The position numbers and the translations under genes are program-made. The notes under the pieces are model-generated. The model saw only the letters and a program-made list of their open reading frames with translations. It was not told the DNA's origin and made no database searches. From Scatomorpha merdigallinarum (GTDB lineage: Bacteria > Bacillota > Clostridia > Oscillospirales > Oscillospiraceae): a DNA stretch of 64,000 nucleotides. Shown here one piece after another: positions 35,826 to 44,189 of the stretch. The DNA is taken from assembly GCA_018710885.1 (NCBI GenBank), contig DVJA01000081.1, positions 41,778 to 105,777 on the forward strand, read 5' to 3'. Position 1 is the first letter of the stretch. Each line of letters opens with the position of its first letter.

Positions 35826-36979
35826 CAGCTCTTCTTTTTCTTCTTGAACAGTCCCGCCGGTTCCTCAACGTCCTCGCCCATAGCTTTGGCGTAGGCCCTC
35901 AGGGCGTCCTTCTGATGCGATGAGAGGTTCTTCGGCACGTCTACCGTGACCGTTACGTACTGGTCGCCGCGGCCTGAACCGCGCAGGAAGGGTATGCCCT
36001 TGCCGCGCAGACGGAATACGGTGCCCGGCTGCGTGCCCTCGGGGATAGTCAGCTTGACCTTGCCGTCAATGGTGTCCACCTGCAAATCGGCGCCCAGCGC
36101 GGCCTGGGTGAAGCTCACTTTGACCTCGCTGAGTATGCTGGTGCCGTCGCGCTCAAATTTGTCGCTCTCGCGCACTGCGACCGTTACCAACAGGTCCCCG
36201 GCCGGGCCGCCGTTTGTACCGGCGTTGCCCTGGCCTTTGAGGGATATGGTCTGGCCGTCGTCTATGCCGGCCGGTATGTTGACGCTTATCTTCTTATTGC
36301 GCCTGATAGCGCCCTTGCCACGGCAAGTCGGGCAGGGCCGATGGATTATCTTGCCGCTGCCGCCGCACTTGGGGCAGGCGCCCGTGGACTGGACCATACC
36401 GAAGGGCGTGCGCTTCGTGGTGCGCACGGTGCCGGTGCCGTTGCAGTCCGGGCAGGTCTCAGCCGTTGTGCCTGCAGCGCAGCCTGAGCCGTGACAGTCC
36501 GGGCACTCTTCTACACGGCCCACGGTTATATCCTTCTTGCAGCCGAAAGCGGCCTCTTCAAACGTGAGCGTCACTCCCACGCGCACACTTTCGCCGCGCA
36601 TCGGCCCGTTGCGGCGTGCGGAAGATGAGCCGCCGCCGAAACCGAAGATGTCGCCCAGGTCGCCGAATATATCTCCAAAGCCGCCAAAACCGCCGAAATC
36701 CCCGAAGCCGCCGAAGCCAGCGCCGCCCCCGCCGAAACCAGCGTTGGGGTCAAAGGCCGCATGTCCGAACTGGTCGTACTTCTTGCGTTTTTCCGGGTCG
36801 CCGAGCACTTCAGCGGCCTCGTTTAGCTCTTTGAACTTCTCCTCGCACTCCTTGTCACCGGGGTGCAGGTCGGGGTGATATTGTTTGGCAAGCTTCCTGT
36901 ATGCTTTTTTAATTTCGTCCTCTGTGGCGCTCTTGCTCACGCCCAGGACCTCGTAGTAGTCTCGTTTCTGTTCTGCCAT
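35825..36979 (-). CDS. dnaJ: Chaperone DnaJ
   Basis: 384 residues: J domain with HPD (YHPDLHPGD, around 34), Gly/Phe-rich segment (GFGGGGAGFGGFGDFGGF), zinc domain with four CxxCxGxG-type repeats (CPDCHGSG, CPDCNGTG, CPKCGGSG, CPTCRGKG), and the C-terminal substrate-binding beta domains. The C-terminal end is FKKKKKS, an unusually lysine-rich tail. It stimulates the ATPase of DnaK. ATG 36979 starts MAEQKRDYY; 242 bases separate it from dnaK. Confidence 0.96.
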   Translation of the reverse strand: MAEQKRDYYEVLGVSKSATEDEIKKAYRKLAKQYHPDLHPGDKECEEKFKELNEAAEVLGDPEKRKKYDQFGHAAFDPNAGFGGGGAGFGGFGDFGGFGGFGDIFGDLGDIFGFGGGSSSARRNGPMRGESVRVGVTLTFEEAAFGCKKDITVGRVEECPDCHGSGCAAGTTAETCPDCNGTGTVRTTKRTPFGMVQSTGACPKCGGSGKIIHRPCPTCRGKGAIRRNKKISVNIPAGIDDGQTISLKGQGNAGTNGGPAGDLLVTVAVRESDKFERDGTSILSEVKVSFTQAALGADLQVDTIDGKVKLTIPEGTQPGTVFRLRGKGIPFLRGSGRGDQYVTVTVDVPKNLSSHQKDALRAYAKAMGEDVEEPAGLFKKKKKS

Positions 36980-37221
36980 ATACTTCACCTCTGATACACC
37001 GAAACGGCGCCCGACACGTATGCGCCTTTGGCATCATTGGATACTGGGCTCATTTCCTGCCCGAATGCTGCCAACCGCGCCAACGCCGGACGTCCGGTGA
37101 AATCGGCACGGCCTAACATATTTTGACCTTGCCGATACGCGCCGCCTATGGACTGCGCTGACTTGCGGTCTATAGGCCAACCTGTGGGCGGGCATGGAAG
37201 CCCGCCCACATAAATCACAAC
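36980..37221 (-). promoter_or_regulatory. dnaK-dnaJ spacer with hairpin
   Basis: This 242-base spacer holds no gene. A hairpin with an 11-bp stem (TGTGGGCGGGC with GCCCGCCCACA, about 37184-37211) lies just after the dnaK stop. With no T tract it may limit, rather than end, read-through into dnaJ, or protect the dnaK message. Confidence 0.5.
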
Positions 37222-39063
37222 TCATTTATCATCATCGACGACTTCGTAGTCGGCGTCGTAGTACTGGCCATTGTCGCCGCCATTGCCACCGCCGTTGCCA
37301 TTGCCGGTATCGGGGCCGGGCTGCTGGGCGCCGGTGTTCTGGTAGAGCTTCTCACTGACTTTGTAGAAGGCCTGGGTGAGCTCGTCAGTAGCGGACTTTA
37401 TGGCCGCAGTGTCGTTGCCCTGTAGGGCGGTCTTCAGAGCGGCGAGCTTGCTCTCGACTTCGCTCTTGTCGGCGGCGTCGAGCTTGTCGCCCATCTCGCG
37501 CAGGGTGTTCTCGGTCTGGTATACCATCTGGTCGCCGGCGTTGCGGGTGTCAATCTCTTCCTTGCGCTTGGCATCCTCAGCGGCGTACTCCTGGGCCTCG
37601 CGGACGGCCTTGTCGATGTCCTCCTTGCTGAGATTGCTCGAAGCGGTGATGGTGATGTGCTGCTCCTTGCCGGTACCGAGGTCCTTAGCGGAGACGTTGA
37701 CGATGCCGTTGGCGTCGATATCGAAAGTGACCTCTATCTGAGGAACGCCGCGGCGGGCCGGGGCAATGCCGTCGAGGTGGAAGCGGCCAAGGCTCTTGTT
37801 GTAAGCGGCCATCTCACGCTCGCCCTGCAGGACGTTGACTTCGACGGAGGTCTGGTTGTCTGCGGCGGTGGAGAAGATCTGGCTCTTCTTGGTCGGGATG
37901 GTAGTGTTGCGGTCTATGAGCTTGGTGAACACGCCGCCCAGGGTCTCAATGCCGAGGGAAAGCGGGGTGACGTCCAGCAGCAGGATGCCCTCGACGTCGC
38001 CGCCGAGCACGCCGCCCTGGATAGCCGCGCCGATAGCGACGCACTCGTCCGGGTTAATGCCCTTGAAGCCCTCGTGGCCGGTCAGCCTCTTGACGGCGTC
38101 CTGCACGGCCGGGATACGGGTAGAACCGCCGACGAGCAGGACTTTGCTGAGATCGCTCGGCTTCAGGCCGGCGTCGGACAGGGCCTGGTTGACAGGGCCG
38201 GTGGTCTTCTCGACCAGGTGGTGGGTAAGTTCATTGAACTTGGCACGGGTGAGGGTGACGTCCAGGTGCTTCGGGCCGTTGGCGTCAGCGGTGATGTACG
38301 GCAGGTTGATGTTGGTGCTGGTCACGCCGGAGAGGTCGCACTTGGCCTTCTCAGCAGCCTCACGCAGACGCTGCATAGCGACGCGGTCGGTGGAGAGGTC
38401 GATGCCCTGGTCGCGCTTGAACTCGTCTACAAGGTACTTGGTGACACATTCGTCGAAGTCGTCGCCGCCGAGGCGGTTGTTACCGGCGGTCGCAAGGACC
38501 TCGATAACGCCGTCGCCGATCTCGAGGACGGATACGTCGAAAGTGCCGCCGCCGAGGTCGTAGACCATGATCTTCTGGTCGGTCTCCTTGTCGAGGCCGT
38601 AGGCCAGAGCCGCCGCGGTGGGCTCGTTGATTATACGCTTGACGTCCAGGCCGGCGATCTTACCGGCGTCCTTGGTGGCCTGGCGCTGGCTGTCAGTGAA
38701 GTACGCAGGGACAGTGATGACGGCCTCGGTGACCTTCTCGCCCAGGTAAGCTTCAGCGTCGGCCTTCAGCTTCTGCAGAACCATGGCGCTGATCTCCTGA
38801 GGAGTGTAGGCCTTGTTGTCTATAGTGACCTTGTAGTTGCTGCCCATCTCACGCTTGATGGAGCTTATCGTGCGGTCCGGGTTGGTGACGGCCTGACGCT
38901 TTGCAACCTGGCCGACCATGCGCTCGCCGGTCTTGGAGAACGCGACCACGCTCGGAGTGGTGCGCGCACCTTCGGCGTTGGGGATGACAACGGCTTCGCC
39001 GCCCTCCATGACGGCCACGCAGCTGTTGGTTGTACCGAGATCTATACCTATTATCTTGCCCAT
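37222..39063 (-). CDS. dnaK: Chaperone DnaK (Hsp70)
   Basis: 613 residues. ATPase domain opens GIDLGTTNSCVAVMEGG and includes VYDLGGGTFDVSVLE and VLLVGGSTRIPAVQ; the substrate-binding domain includes DVTPLSLGIETLGG, and the tail is Gly/Asn-rich ending with acidic DDDK. It lacks the insert of the proteobacterial form near residue 80, as usual in Gram-positives. It follows grpE in the hrcA-grpE-dnaK-dnaJ order. Confidence 0.97.
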   Translation of the reverse strand: MGKIIGIDLGTTNSCVAVMEGGEAVVIPNAEGARTTPSVVAFSKTGERMVGQVAKRQAVTNPDRTISSIKREMGSNYKVTIDNKAYTPQEISAMVLQKLKADAEAYLGEKVTEAVITVPAYFTDSQRQATKDAGKIAGLDVKRIINEPTAAALAYGLDKETDQKIMVYDLGGGTFDVSVLEIGDGVIEVLATAGNNRLGGDDFDECVTKYLVDEFKRDQGIDLSTDRVAMQRLREAAEKAKCDLSGVTSTNINLPYITADANGPKHLDVTLTRAKFNELTHHLVEKTTGPVNQALSDAGLKPSDLSKVLLVGGSTRIPAVQDAVKRLTGHEGFKGINPDECVAIGAAIQGGVLGGDVEGILLLDVTPLSLGIETLGGVFTKLIDRNTTIPTKKSQIFSTAADNQTSVEVNVLQGEREMAAYNKSLGRFHLDGIAPARRGVPQIEVTFDIDANGIVNVSAKDLGTGKEQHITITASSNLSKEDIDKAVREAQEYAAEDAKRKEEIDTRNAGDQMVYQTENTLREMGDKLDAADKSEVESKLAALKTALQGNDTAAIKSATDELTQAFYKVSEKLYQNTGAQQPGPDTGNGNGGGNGGDNGQYYDADYEVVDDDK

Positions 39064-39122
39064 GATGATTTCCTCCAGTATAAGTTAAAGAGTTAATATA
39101 TAAAGTTGAGTTGCATGCTTTG

Positions 39123-39722
39123 TCAGTTGATGACCTTGACCATGGCAAAACGTATCACTTTGTCGCCCATCATGAAGCCCTTCTGGAGCTCCTGGACTAT
39201 CACGTTCTCGCCCTGTTCCTCGTCCACGTCGTGCATGACGGCGTTGTGGAGAGCGGGGTCAAAGGTCTTGCCCACGGACTCTATCTCCGTGACGCCCAGC
39301 CTGGACAGGATGTCCTTGAACTGGGTCATTATCATCTCGACGCCCTTTCGATAGGCCTCGTCGGCGGTGGACTGCTCGAGCGCGCGCACGAGGTTGTCGT
39401 ACACGGGCAGGAACTTGGTCACGGTGTCGGCCCTCACGTCGGAGTAGATGCTCTCGCGCTCTCTGGCAGAGCGCTTGCGGTAATTGTCGTACTCGGCCGC
39501 GAGCCTCAGGTAACGCTCGTGCTCGGCGGCCACCTTCTGATTGCAATCTTCGGCGGGCTTTTCGCCGCCTTCGGTCTTCGTATCTTCGCTCCCGGCCTTT
39601 CCGTCCGGCTTGGCTTCGGTTTCAGTCTCGGGGGGCTTTTCGTTTTCTGCTGCCTGGTCGCCGTTGGGGAGCTCTTCCTCGGGGACGGCGGCCTCTTCCG
39701 GCCTATTTTTCTTGCTGCTCAT
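39123..39722 (-). CDS. grpE: Nucleotide exchange factor GrpE
   Basis: 199 residues: a charged, Glu/Pro/Ala-rich disordered N terminus of about 55 residues, a long coiled-coil (HERYLRLAAEYDNYRKRSARERES), and the beta-wing domain ending KGFMMGDKVIRFAMVKV. GrpE releases ADP from DnaK. Its start overlaps the end of hrcA by 20 bases. Confidence 0.95.
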   Translation of the reverse strand: MSSKKNRPEEAAVPEEELPNGDQAAENEKPPETETEAKPDGKAGSEDTKTEGGEKPAEDCNQKVAAEHERYLRLAAEYDNYRKRSARERESIYSDVRADTVTKFLPVYDNLVRALEQSTADEAYRKGVEMIMTQFKDILSRLGVTEIESVGKTFDPALHNAVMHDVDEEQGENVIVQELQKGFMMGDKVIRFAMVKVIN

Positions 39723-40800
39723 TCGTATCTTCCTTTATAATGAGTTTGTTGTCGAGGCCCTTTGGAGGAGCCGAGCCGCCGCCTAAACGCTCCGAGAGCG
39801 CTTTGGCAATGAGCCCGAGCTTTGCGGCCACGGTTGAGTAGTCCATTCGCGTCGGGCCAACCACGCCTATGAGTCCCTTTGTGTTGTCGCCCATGTCGTA
39901 GCTGGCGAGCACGACGCTTGAGTCTTTGAGTTCCTCCGCTACGTTTTCCGGGCCGATGAGCACTTTCACGCCCTCATCTTCCAGCCCGTAAACCGAGGGC
40001 AGGTTTTTCACGTGTTCCTCGTCCGAAATGTAGCTCATAAGAGCGTGCGCCTTGACGGGGTCCTGATACTCCGGCTGGGCCAGGAGCCGGTTTGTGCCGG
40101 TCACATAGGTCTCAGCCGTCTCGGCATCGGAGAGGATCTCTATTGCGAAGGAAGCGATAACGCCTGTCAGGCCCATGGTGTCGTCCACCGCGCGCTCTGC
40201 TGCGCGTATGGTCAGCGGCGTTATCTTGTCCTCGGTGACGTTGGTGAAGTTCGCGTTGAACACGCTCGAGAGCCGGACTATCATGTCCTGGCCCACGCTG
40301 ACGGGCAAGTGCACAAGCTTGTTGCGCACAGTGTCGTTGCTCATCATGGCCACAATTATAAACGTGTTCGCATCGATGTAAATGAGATCGAAGCGCTTTA
40401 TGGTGGCCTTCGGCGGCGCGGCTATGGCCATCGCAGGGTAGTTCGTCAGGCTGGACGCGATTGCGCTCACGCTGCCGACCAGATCGTCCAGCTCGCGGAG
40501 TTTCTCGTTGAGGCTGCGGTTTATGGCCTCCGTCTCTTCAAGCGAAAGCTTTTGCCGCTGCATGAGCTCGTTTACGTACATCCTGTAGCCCTGCGGGGTC
40601 GGTACGCGCCCCGCGCTGGTGTGCGGCTGCTCCAAGTACCCCATCGAGGCGAGCTCTGCGAGCTCGTTGCGGATGGTGGCGCTGCTGCATCCCAGGTTCG
40701 CGGTCTGTGCGATAGTTTTGGAGCCGACCGGCTCTGCCGTGCGGATATATTCCTCTACCACGGCGGCGAGTATTTTCTTTTTTCTGTCGGTCAGTGCCAT
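39703..40800 (-). CDS. hrcA: Heat-inducible transcription repressor HrcA
   Basis: 365 residues. N-terminal winged helix with GSKTIAQTANLGCSSATIRNELAELASMGYLEQPHTSAGRVPT, the most conserved block of HrcA, then GAF-like and dimerisation domains. HrcA represses its own operon through CIRCE and is kept active by GroEL. The CIRCE operator sits in the promoter of this gene at 40885-40911. Confidence 0.96.
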   Translation of the reverse strand: MALTDRKKKILAAVVEEYIRTAEPVGSKTIAQTANLGCSSATIRNELAELASMGYLEQPHTSAGRVPTPQGYRMYVNELMQRQKLSLEETEAINRSLNEKLRELDDLVGSVSAIASSLTNYPAMAIAAPPKATIKRFDLIYIDANTFIIVAMMSNDTVRNKLVHLPVSVGQDMIVRLSSVFNANFTNVTEDKITPLTIRAAERAVDDTMGLTGVIASFAIEILSDAETAETYVTGTNRLLAQPEYQDPVKAHALMSYISDEEHVKNLPSVYGLEDEGVKVLIGPENVAEELKDSSVVLASYDMGDNTKGLIGVVGPTRMDYSTVAAKLGLIAKALSERLGGGSAPPKGLDNKLIIKEDTNEQQEK

Positions 40801-40884
40801 TTCACCTCATGAAAGCCTGTGCCGTATTCCCCTGTACCCTGCCCACGCCTTCAGCCGGCGTTCTCTCGGGCCCATCAGTACCAG

Positions 40885-40938
40885 TTGGCACTCTCAGCTT
40901 CCGAGTGCTAATATAGCACTGAGGGGGTCTAATGTCAA
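40885..40938 (-). promoter_or_regulatory. CIRCE operator and sigma-A promoter of hrcA operon
   Basis: TTGGCACTC (40885-40893), nine bases, GAGTGCTAA (40903-40911): CIRCE with one departure from the TTAGCACTC consensus. On the reverse strand TTGACA (40933-40938), 17 bases, TATATT (40910-40915) gives a promoter whose start region is covered by CIRCE. Confidence 0.95.
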
Positions 40939-40955
40939 TAGCGGCAAATGAAGAA

Positions 40956-40984
40956 TTGACAGATTGTTCATAAATGAGTATTCT
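40956..40984 (+). promoter_or_regulatory. Promoter of the PstS-like/WG operon
   Basis: TTGACA (40956-40961), 17 bases, TATTCT (40979-40984). Confidence 0.7.
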
Positions 40985-41064
40985 AAAGTATATATAATAA
41001 GTCGCGGACAGCCCTTCGCGTCCGACGGCGACAAAACCCAGCGATGGGACATGGAGGATAGACG

Positions 41065-41898
41065 ATGAAGAAAATTCCCGCGCTGCTCACGGCCACGGCG
41101 CTCATGCTCTCTCTGGCCGCCTGCGGTGACTTTGCACCCGACCCGACCGACGCGCCGGAGGTGGCGCTTGATTATGCATATACAGATGAAGACTTCCCTT
41201 CCGTTTACGGCAGCTCGGCCTATGAGCCGCTCATGGAGGCAGTCGCGGCCATTATGCTAGGCACCACCCGCGAGGACGCGGCAGAGCACCTGACTTTCGG
41301 CGCGACTGACGCGGCCTGGGCCGCTCTGGCGTCCGGAGACGCCGGCGTGGTAATCGCGCCCGAGGGCAGCAGCATGCCCTCCGGAGTGGACACCGCCGCT
41401 ATTTCACGTGACGCGCTGGTCTTCTTTGTGGGAGAGGGCAGCTCAGTGAGCGACCTCAGCTCGGACGAGCTCCGCGCCATCTTCTCCGGCAGTGCAGACA
41501 GTTGGGACTCCTACGGCGGCCAGGGCGCCATAGAGATACTCGCCCGTCCGGAGGGCAGCGGCTCCATCGCCGCGCTGGACAGGCTTATCGGCTGTGACGC
41601 CGGACTCGTGACCGGCGACAGCCTGCCTCTCACCGGCAACAACGTCATAGGCTTCGGGCTCTGGAGCGAGTGCGAGGCGTTGGGCCTGGCCAACGGTTAC
41701 CGCATAATATCCGTGGACGGCGTTGAACCCACGGCTCAGAGCATCAGCTCCGGAGAGTACTCCCTTGCCCTTGATGTGCTGGCAGGCGTCTCGTCAGACG
41801 CCGCAGACGACAGCGCCGAGCGCACGCTCTGGCTCTGGCTCCAGGGCAGCGTGGGGCAGGCCTTTATATCTTCGCAGGGCTATTTGGAGGCTGAATAA
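41065..41898 (+). CDS. PstS-like substrate-binding lipoprotein
   Basis: 277 residues with a lipoprotein signal peptide ending LAAC (lipid-modified Cys21). The rest resembles periplasmic phosphate-binding domains, including ALVFFVGEGSSVSDLSSDEL and ILARPEGSGSIAALDRLIG (phosphate-loop-like GSGS). No pst permease or ATPase genes lie nearby, so it may be a solitary sensor or binding protein rather than a transporter part. It overlaps the WG-repeat gene by one base (TAATG). Confidence 0.75.
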   Translation: MKKIPALLTATALMLSLAACGDFAPDPTDAPEVALDYAYTDEDFPSVYGSSAYEPLMEAVAAIMLGTTREDAAEHLTFGATDAAWAALASGDAGVVIAPEGSSMPSGVDTAAISRDALVFFVGEGSSVSDLSSDELRAIFSGSADSWDSYGGQGAIEILARPEGSGSIAALDRLIGCDAGLVTGDSLPLTGNNVIGFGLWSECEALGLANGYRIISVDGVEPTAQSISSGEYSLALDVLAGVSSDAADDSAERTLWLWLQGSVGQAFISSQGYLEAE

Positions 41899-43340
41899 TG
41901 AAGAAGAGAATTTTACCGCTTGCGCTCGTTCTGGCGCTCACACTCACCGGCTGCGGCCTGAGCGAACAGTGGGCCACTGTGCGCGAGGAGTATATAGACC
42001 CGGCGATAGAGCGCGCCGACGGCGAAGTCGTAGACACCGAGACGACAGTAATTGCGCCCAACGTCGCCACTGACCGCACGCAGCTCACCGAATATGTGCC
42101 GTTCGAGTCCGTCTACACGCGCGCGAGCGGCGATACCATAAACGAGCTTACGGCCTCGTCCTCCTATGGACGGCTGCTGCCCTTCGGCGGCGGCTTTGTG
42201 ACGGAGAACGGCATGATAGTGCTCGATCCCGTGCTTGAGAGCATCACGGCCGCAAGCTATCAGGCCGGCGGCGAGACGAATTACCTCGATATCTATATTC
42301 TGCACTACACTGACGGGCTATGCGCCGTCTGCGCCGCTGACGGCAGCTGGATAAGCGATAGCACTTACGTGTCTGTCTATCCCATGGAACTCGGCGTAAT
42401 CTGCGTCTCGGACGAAGAGCAGAACTTCGCTGTCTGCTACGCCGAGGACGGCAGCGTAGTCTTTGACACCAGCAGTTTCTCCGACCGCAGTTCGATGGCC
42501 GCGTCCAGCGTCTCCAGCCTCGCGCAGTGCGAAAACGGCCTGATGCTCTGCACCTATCAGAGCGGACGAAAGAGCTTCCTGCGCGCCGACGGCACCTCGC
42601 TAAACCGCAACGAGGGCCGTACCAGCTACTTTGACGACGCCCTGGCCTTCTCCGAGGGCTATGCCGCAGTTTGCATGAGCGGGCTCTGGGGCTATATAAA
42701 CACTGACGGCGAGTACGTTGTCCAGCCCGCCTATGAGCAGGCGACAAGTTTTGTAGGCGGCTATGCGGCCGTATACGGCGGCGGCATGTGGCAGATAATA
42801 GACACGTCCGGCACGGTTGTGCTCGAATTGCCCGGAGTGAGCGAAGTCAATCTCGGTTACGGCAGCATAGAGGCCGACGGCGTCTACTACAACACTAACA
42901 CCATGGAGCAGGCAGTGTTCTACGGCTACACCGGCGTACCTATCGACGGCGGCTTCTGGGTGGCGGGCGAAACGGGCGTGCGCGTCTTTCTCTCTGACGA
43001 CAGCCAGGTTTATTTCTCCGGCGCATCAGAGCTGCTGGGGCGCAGCGGCGAGCTCTGGCTTGTCAGGCTGGCCGACGGCAGTCAGGCGGTAATGGACGCA
43101 TACAGCCGGGTCGTCATCTTCGGTGAGAGCACCTTCGTGCAGGACCAGGCCACTGGCGACACCTATATCTACAACCCCGGCACCGCCTCGCTTTACGACT
43201 CGTCCGGCGCCTTCGTCGCGGACGGCTGCACCGGCACCGTAGTGGACGGCTTCGCATGGTGTGAGGACAGCGTGAGCTGCGGTTGGAAAAACAGTTCCAA
43301 CGAGTGGATTTTCCGCGTGCCCACCGGCGGCGCAGACTGA
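41898..43340 (+). CDS. WG-repeat beta-propeller lipoprotein
   Basis: 480 residues, signal peptide with lipobox LTGC (Cys20). The clearest WG repeat is GLWGYINTDGEYVVQPAYEQ, followed by FVGGYAAVYGGGMWQIIDTSG; more degenerate copies fill the central 300 residues, so the protein is probably a surface propeller. The function of WG-repeat proteins is mostly unknown. Co-translated with the PstS-like gene, hinting that both sit together on the outer surface of the membrane. Confidence 0.78.
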   Translation: MKKRILPLALVLALTLTGCGLSEQWATVREEYIDPAIERADGEVVDTETTVIAPNVATDRTQLTEYVPFESVYTRASGDTINELTASSSYGRLLPFGGGFVTENGMIVLDPVLESITAASYQAGGETNYLDIYILHYTDGLCAVCAADGSWISDSTYVSVYPMELGVICVSDEEQNFAVCYAEDGSVVFDTSSFSDRSSMAASSVSSLAQCENGLMLCTYQSGRKSFLRADGTSLNRNEGRTSYFDDALAFSEGYAAVCMSGLWGYINTDGEYVVQPAYEQATSFVGGYAAVYGGGMWQIIDTSGTVVLELPGVSEVNLGYGSIEADGVYYNTNTMEQAVFYGYTGVPIDGGFWVAGETGVRVFLSDDSQVYFSGASELLGRSGELWLVRLADGSQAVMDAYSRVVIFGESTFVQDQATGDTYIYNPGTASLYDSSGAFVADGCTGTVVDGFAWCEDSVSCGWKNSSNEWIFRVPTGGAD

Positions 43341-43364
43341 CGTGAAGAGACTGTAAATATTTCG

Positions 43365-43402
43365 ACCCGGGAGGCCTCGTTGTGAGGTTTCCCGGGTTTA
43401 AT
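43365..43402 (+). terminator. Terminator of the WG-repeat gene
   Basis: ACCCGGGAGGCCTC and GAGGTTTCCCGGGT pair with a small mismatch, followed by TTTAATT. Confidence 0.75.
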
Positions 43403-43484
43403 TCACAGTTTTTTAACTCAAGTTCAGCCATCTCACGCTATAATTTAGACAGATTATCTGCTTTACAGCTTTGGAGGAATATAT

Positions 43485-44189
43485 ATGAATAAAAAAGCTC
43501 TTGTAGTAGAAGACGACAAGAACATAGCTGAACTGCTGAGATTATATTTGGAAAAGGACGGCTTTGAGGTCACCATAGCTTCTGACGGCGGCGCCGGACT
43601 GCGCCTGGCCGGCGAGGTCGAGCCCGACGTCATCCTGCTCGACATCATGCTGCCGGTCATGGATGGCTGGCAGGTCTGCAAGGAGATACGCCGCACCTCC
43701 CAGGTGCCCATCATCATGCTCACCGCCAAAGGCGAGACTTACGACAAAGTTACCGGCCTCGAGATGGGCGCGGACGACTATGTCACCAAGCCCTTTGAGG
43801 TCAAGGAGCTGATTGCCCGTATTCACGCGGTTATGCGCCGCGCCGACGGAGTGGCCGCTCCCACGGAAAAGAAGCTTGTCTATGACAAGCTGGTAATTAA
43901 CCTCGACAGCTATGAGCTCATAGTAAACGGCAAGCGCATCGACACGCCACCCAAAGAGATGGAGCTGCTCTACCACCTGGCCGCTTCCCCCAACCGTGTT
44001 TTCACCCGCAACCAGCTCCTTGACGAAGTTTGGGGCTTTGACTACTTCGGCGACTCCCGCACCGTGGACGTACACATCAAACGTCTGCGTGAGAAGCTCG
44101 AGGGCGTCTCGGACCAGTGGTCGCTCAAGACCGTGTGGGGCGTGGGCTACAAATTTGAGGTGCTTGACAACGAATCTGCCGGCGCATGA
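43485..44189 (+). CDS. OmpR/PhoB-family response regulator
   Basis: 234 residues: receiver domain with acidic pocket EDD near residue 8, phosphorylated D53 in PDVILLDIMLPVMDG and K at LTAKG, and a C-terminal winged helix ending RTVDVHIKRLREKL. It binds DNA when phosphorylated by the kinase encoded next, whose start overlaps by four bases. TTGGAGG lies 7 bases before the ATG. Confidence 0.94.
   Translation: MNKKALVVEDDKNIAELLRLYLEKDGFEVTIASDGGAGLRLAGEVEPDVILLDIMLPVMDGWQVCKEIRRTSQVPIIMLTAKGETYDKVTGLEMGADDYVTKPFEVKELIARIHAVMRRADGVAAPTEKKLVYDKLVINLDSYELIVNGKRIDTPPKEMELLYHLAASPNRVFTRNQLLDEVWGFDYFGDSRTVDVHIKRLREKLEGVSDQWSLKTVWGVGYKFEVLDNESAGA

Noticed and set aside
41065..41898. Phosphate ABC transporter operon
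   Set aside because: Only the binding-protein-like lipoprotein is present; no pstC, pstA or pstB follows.
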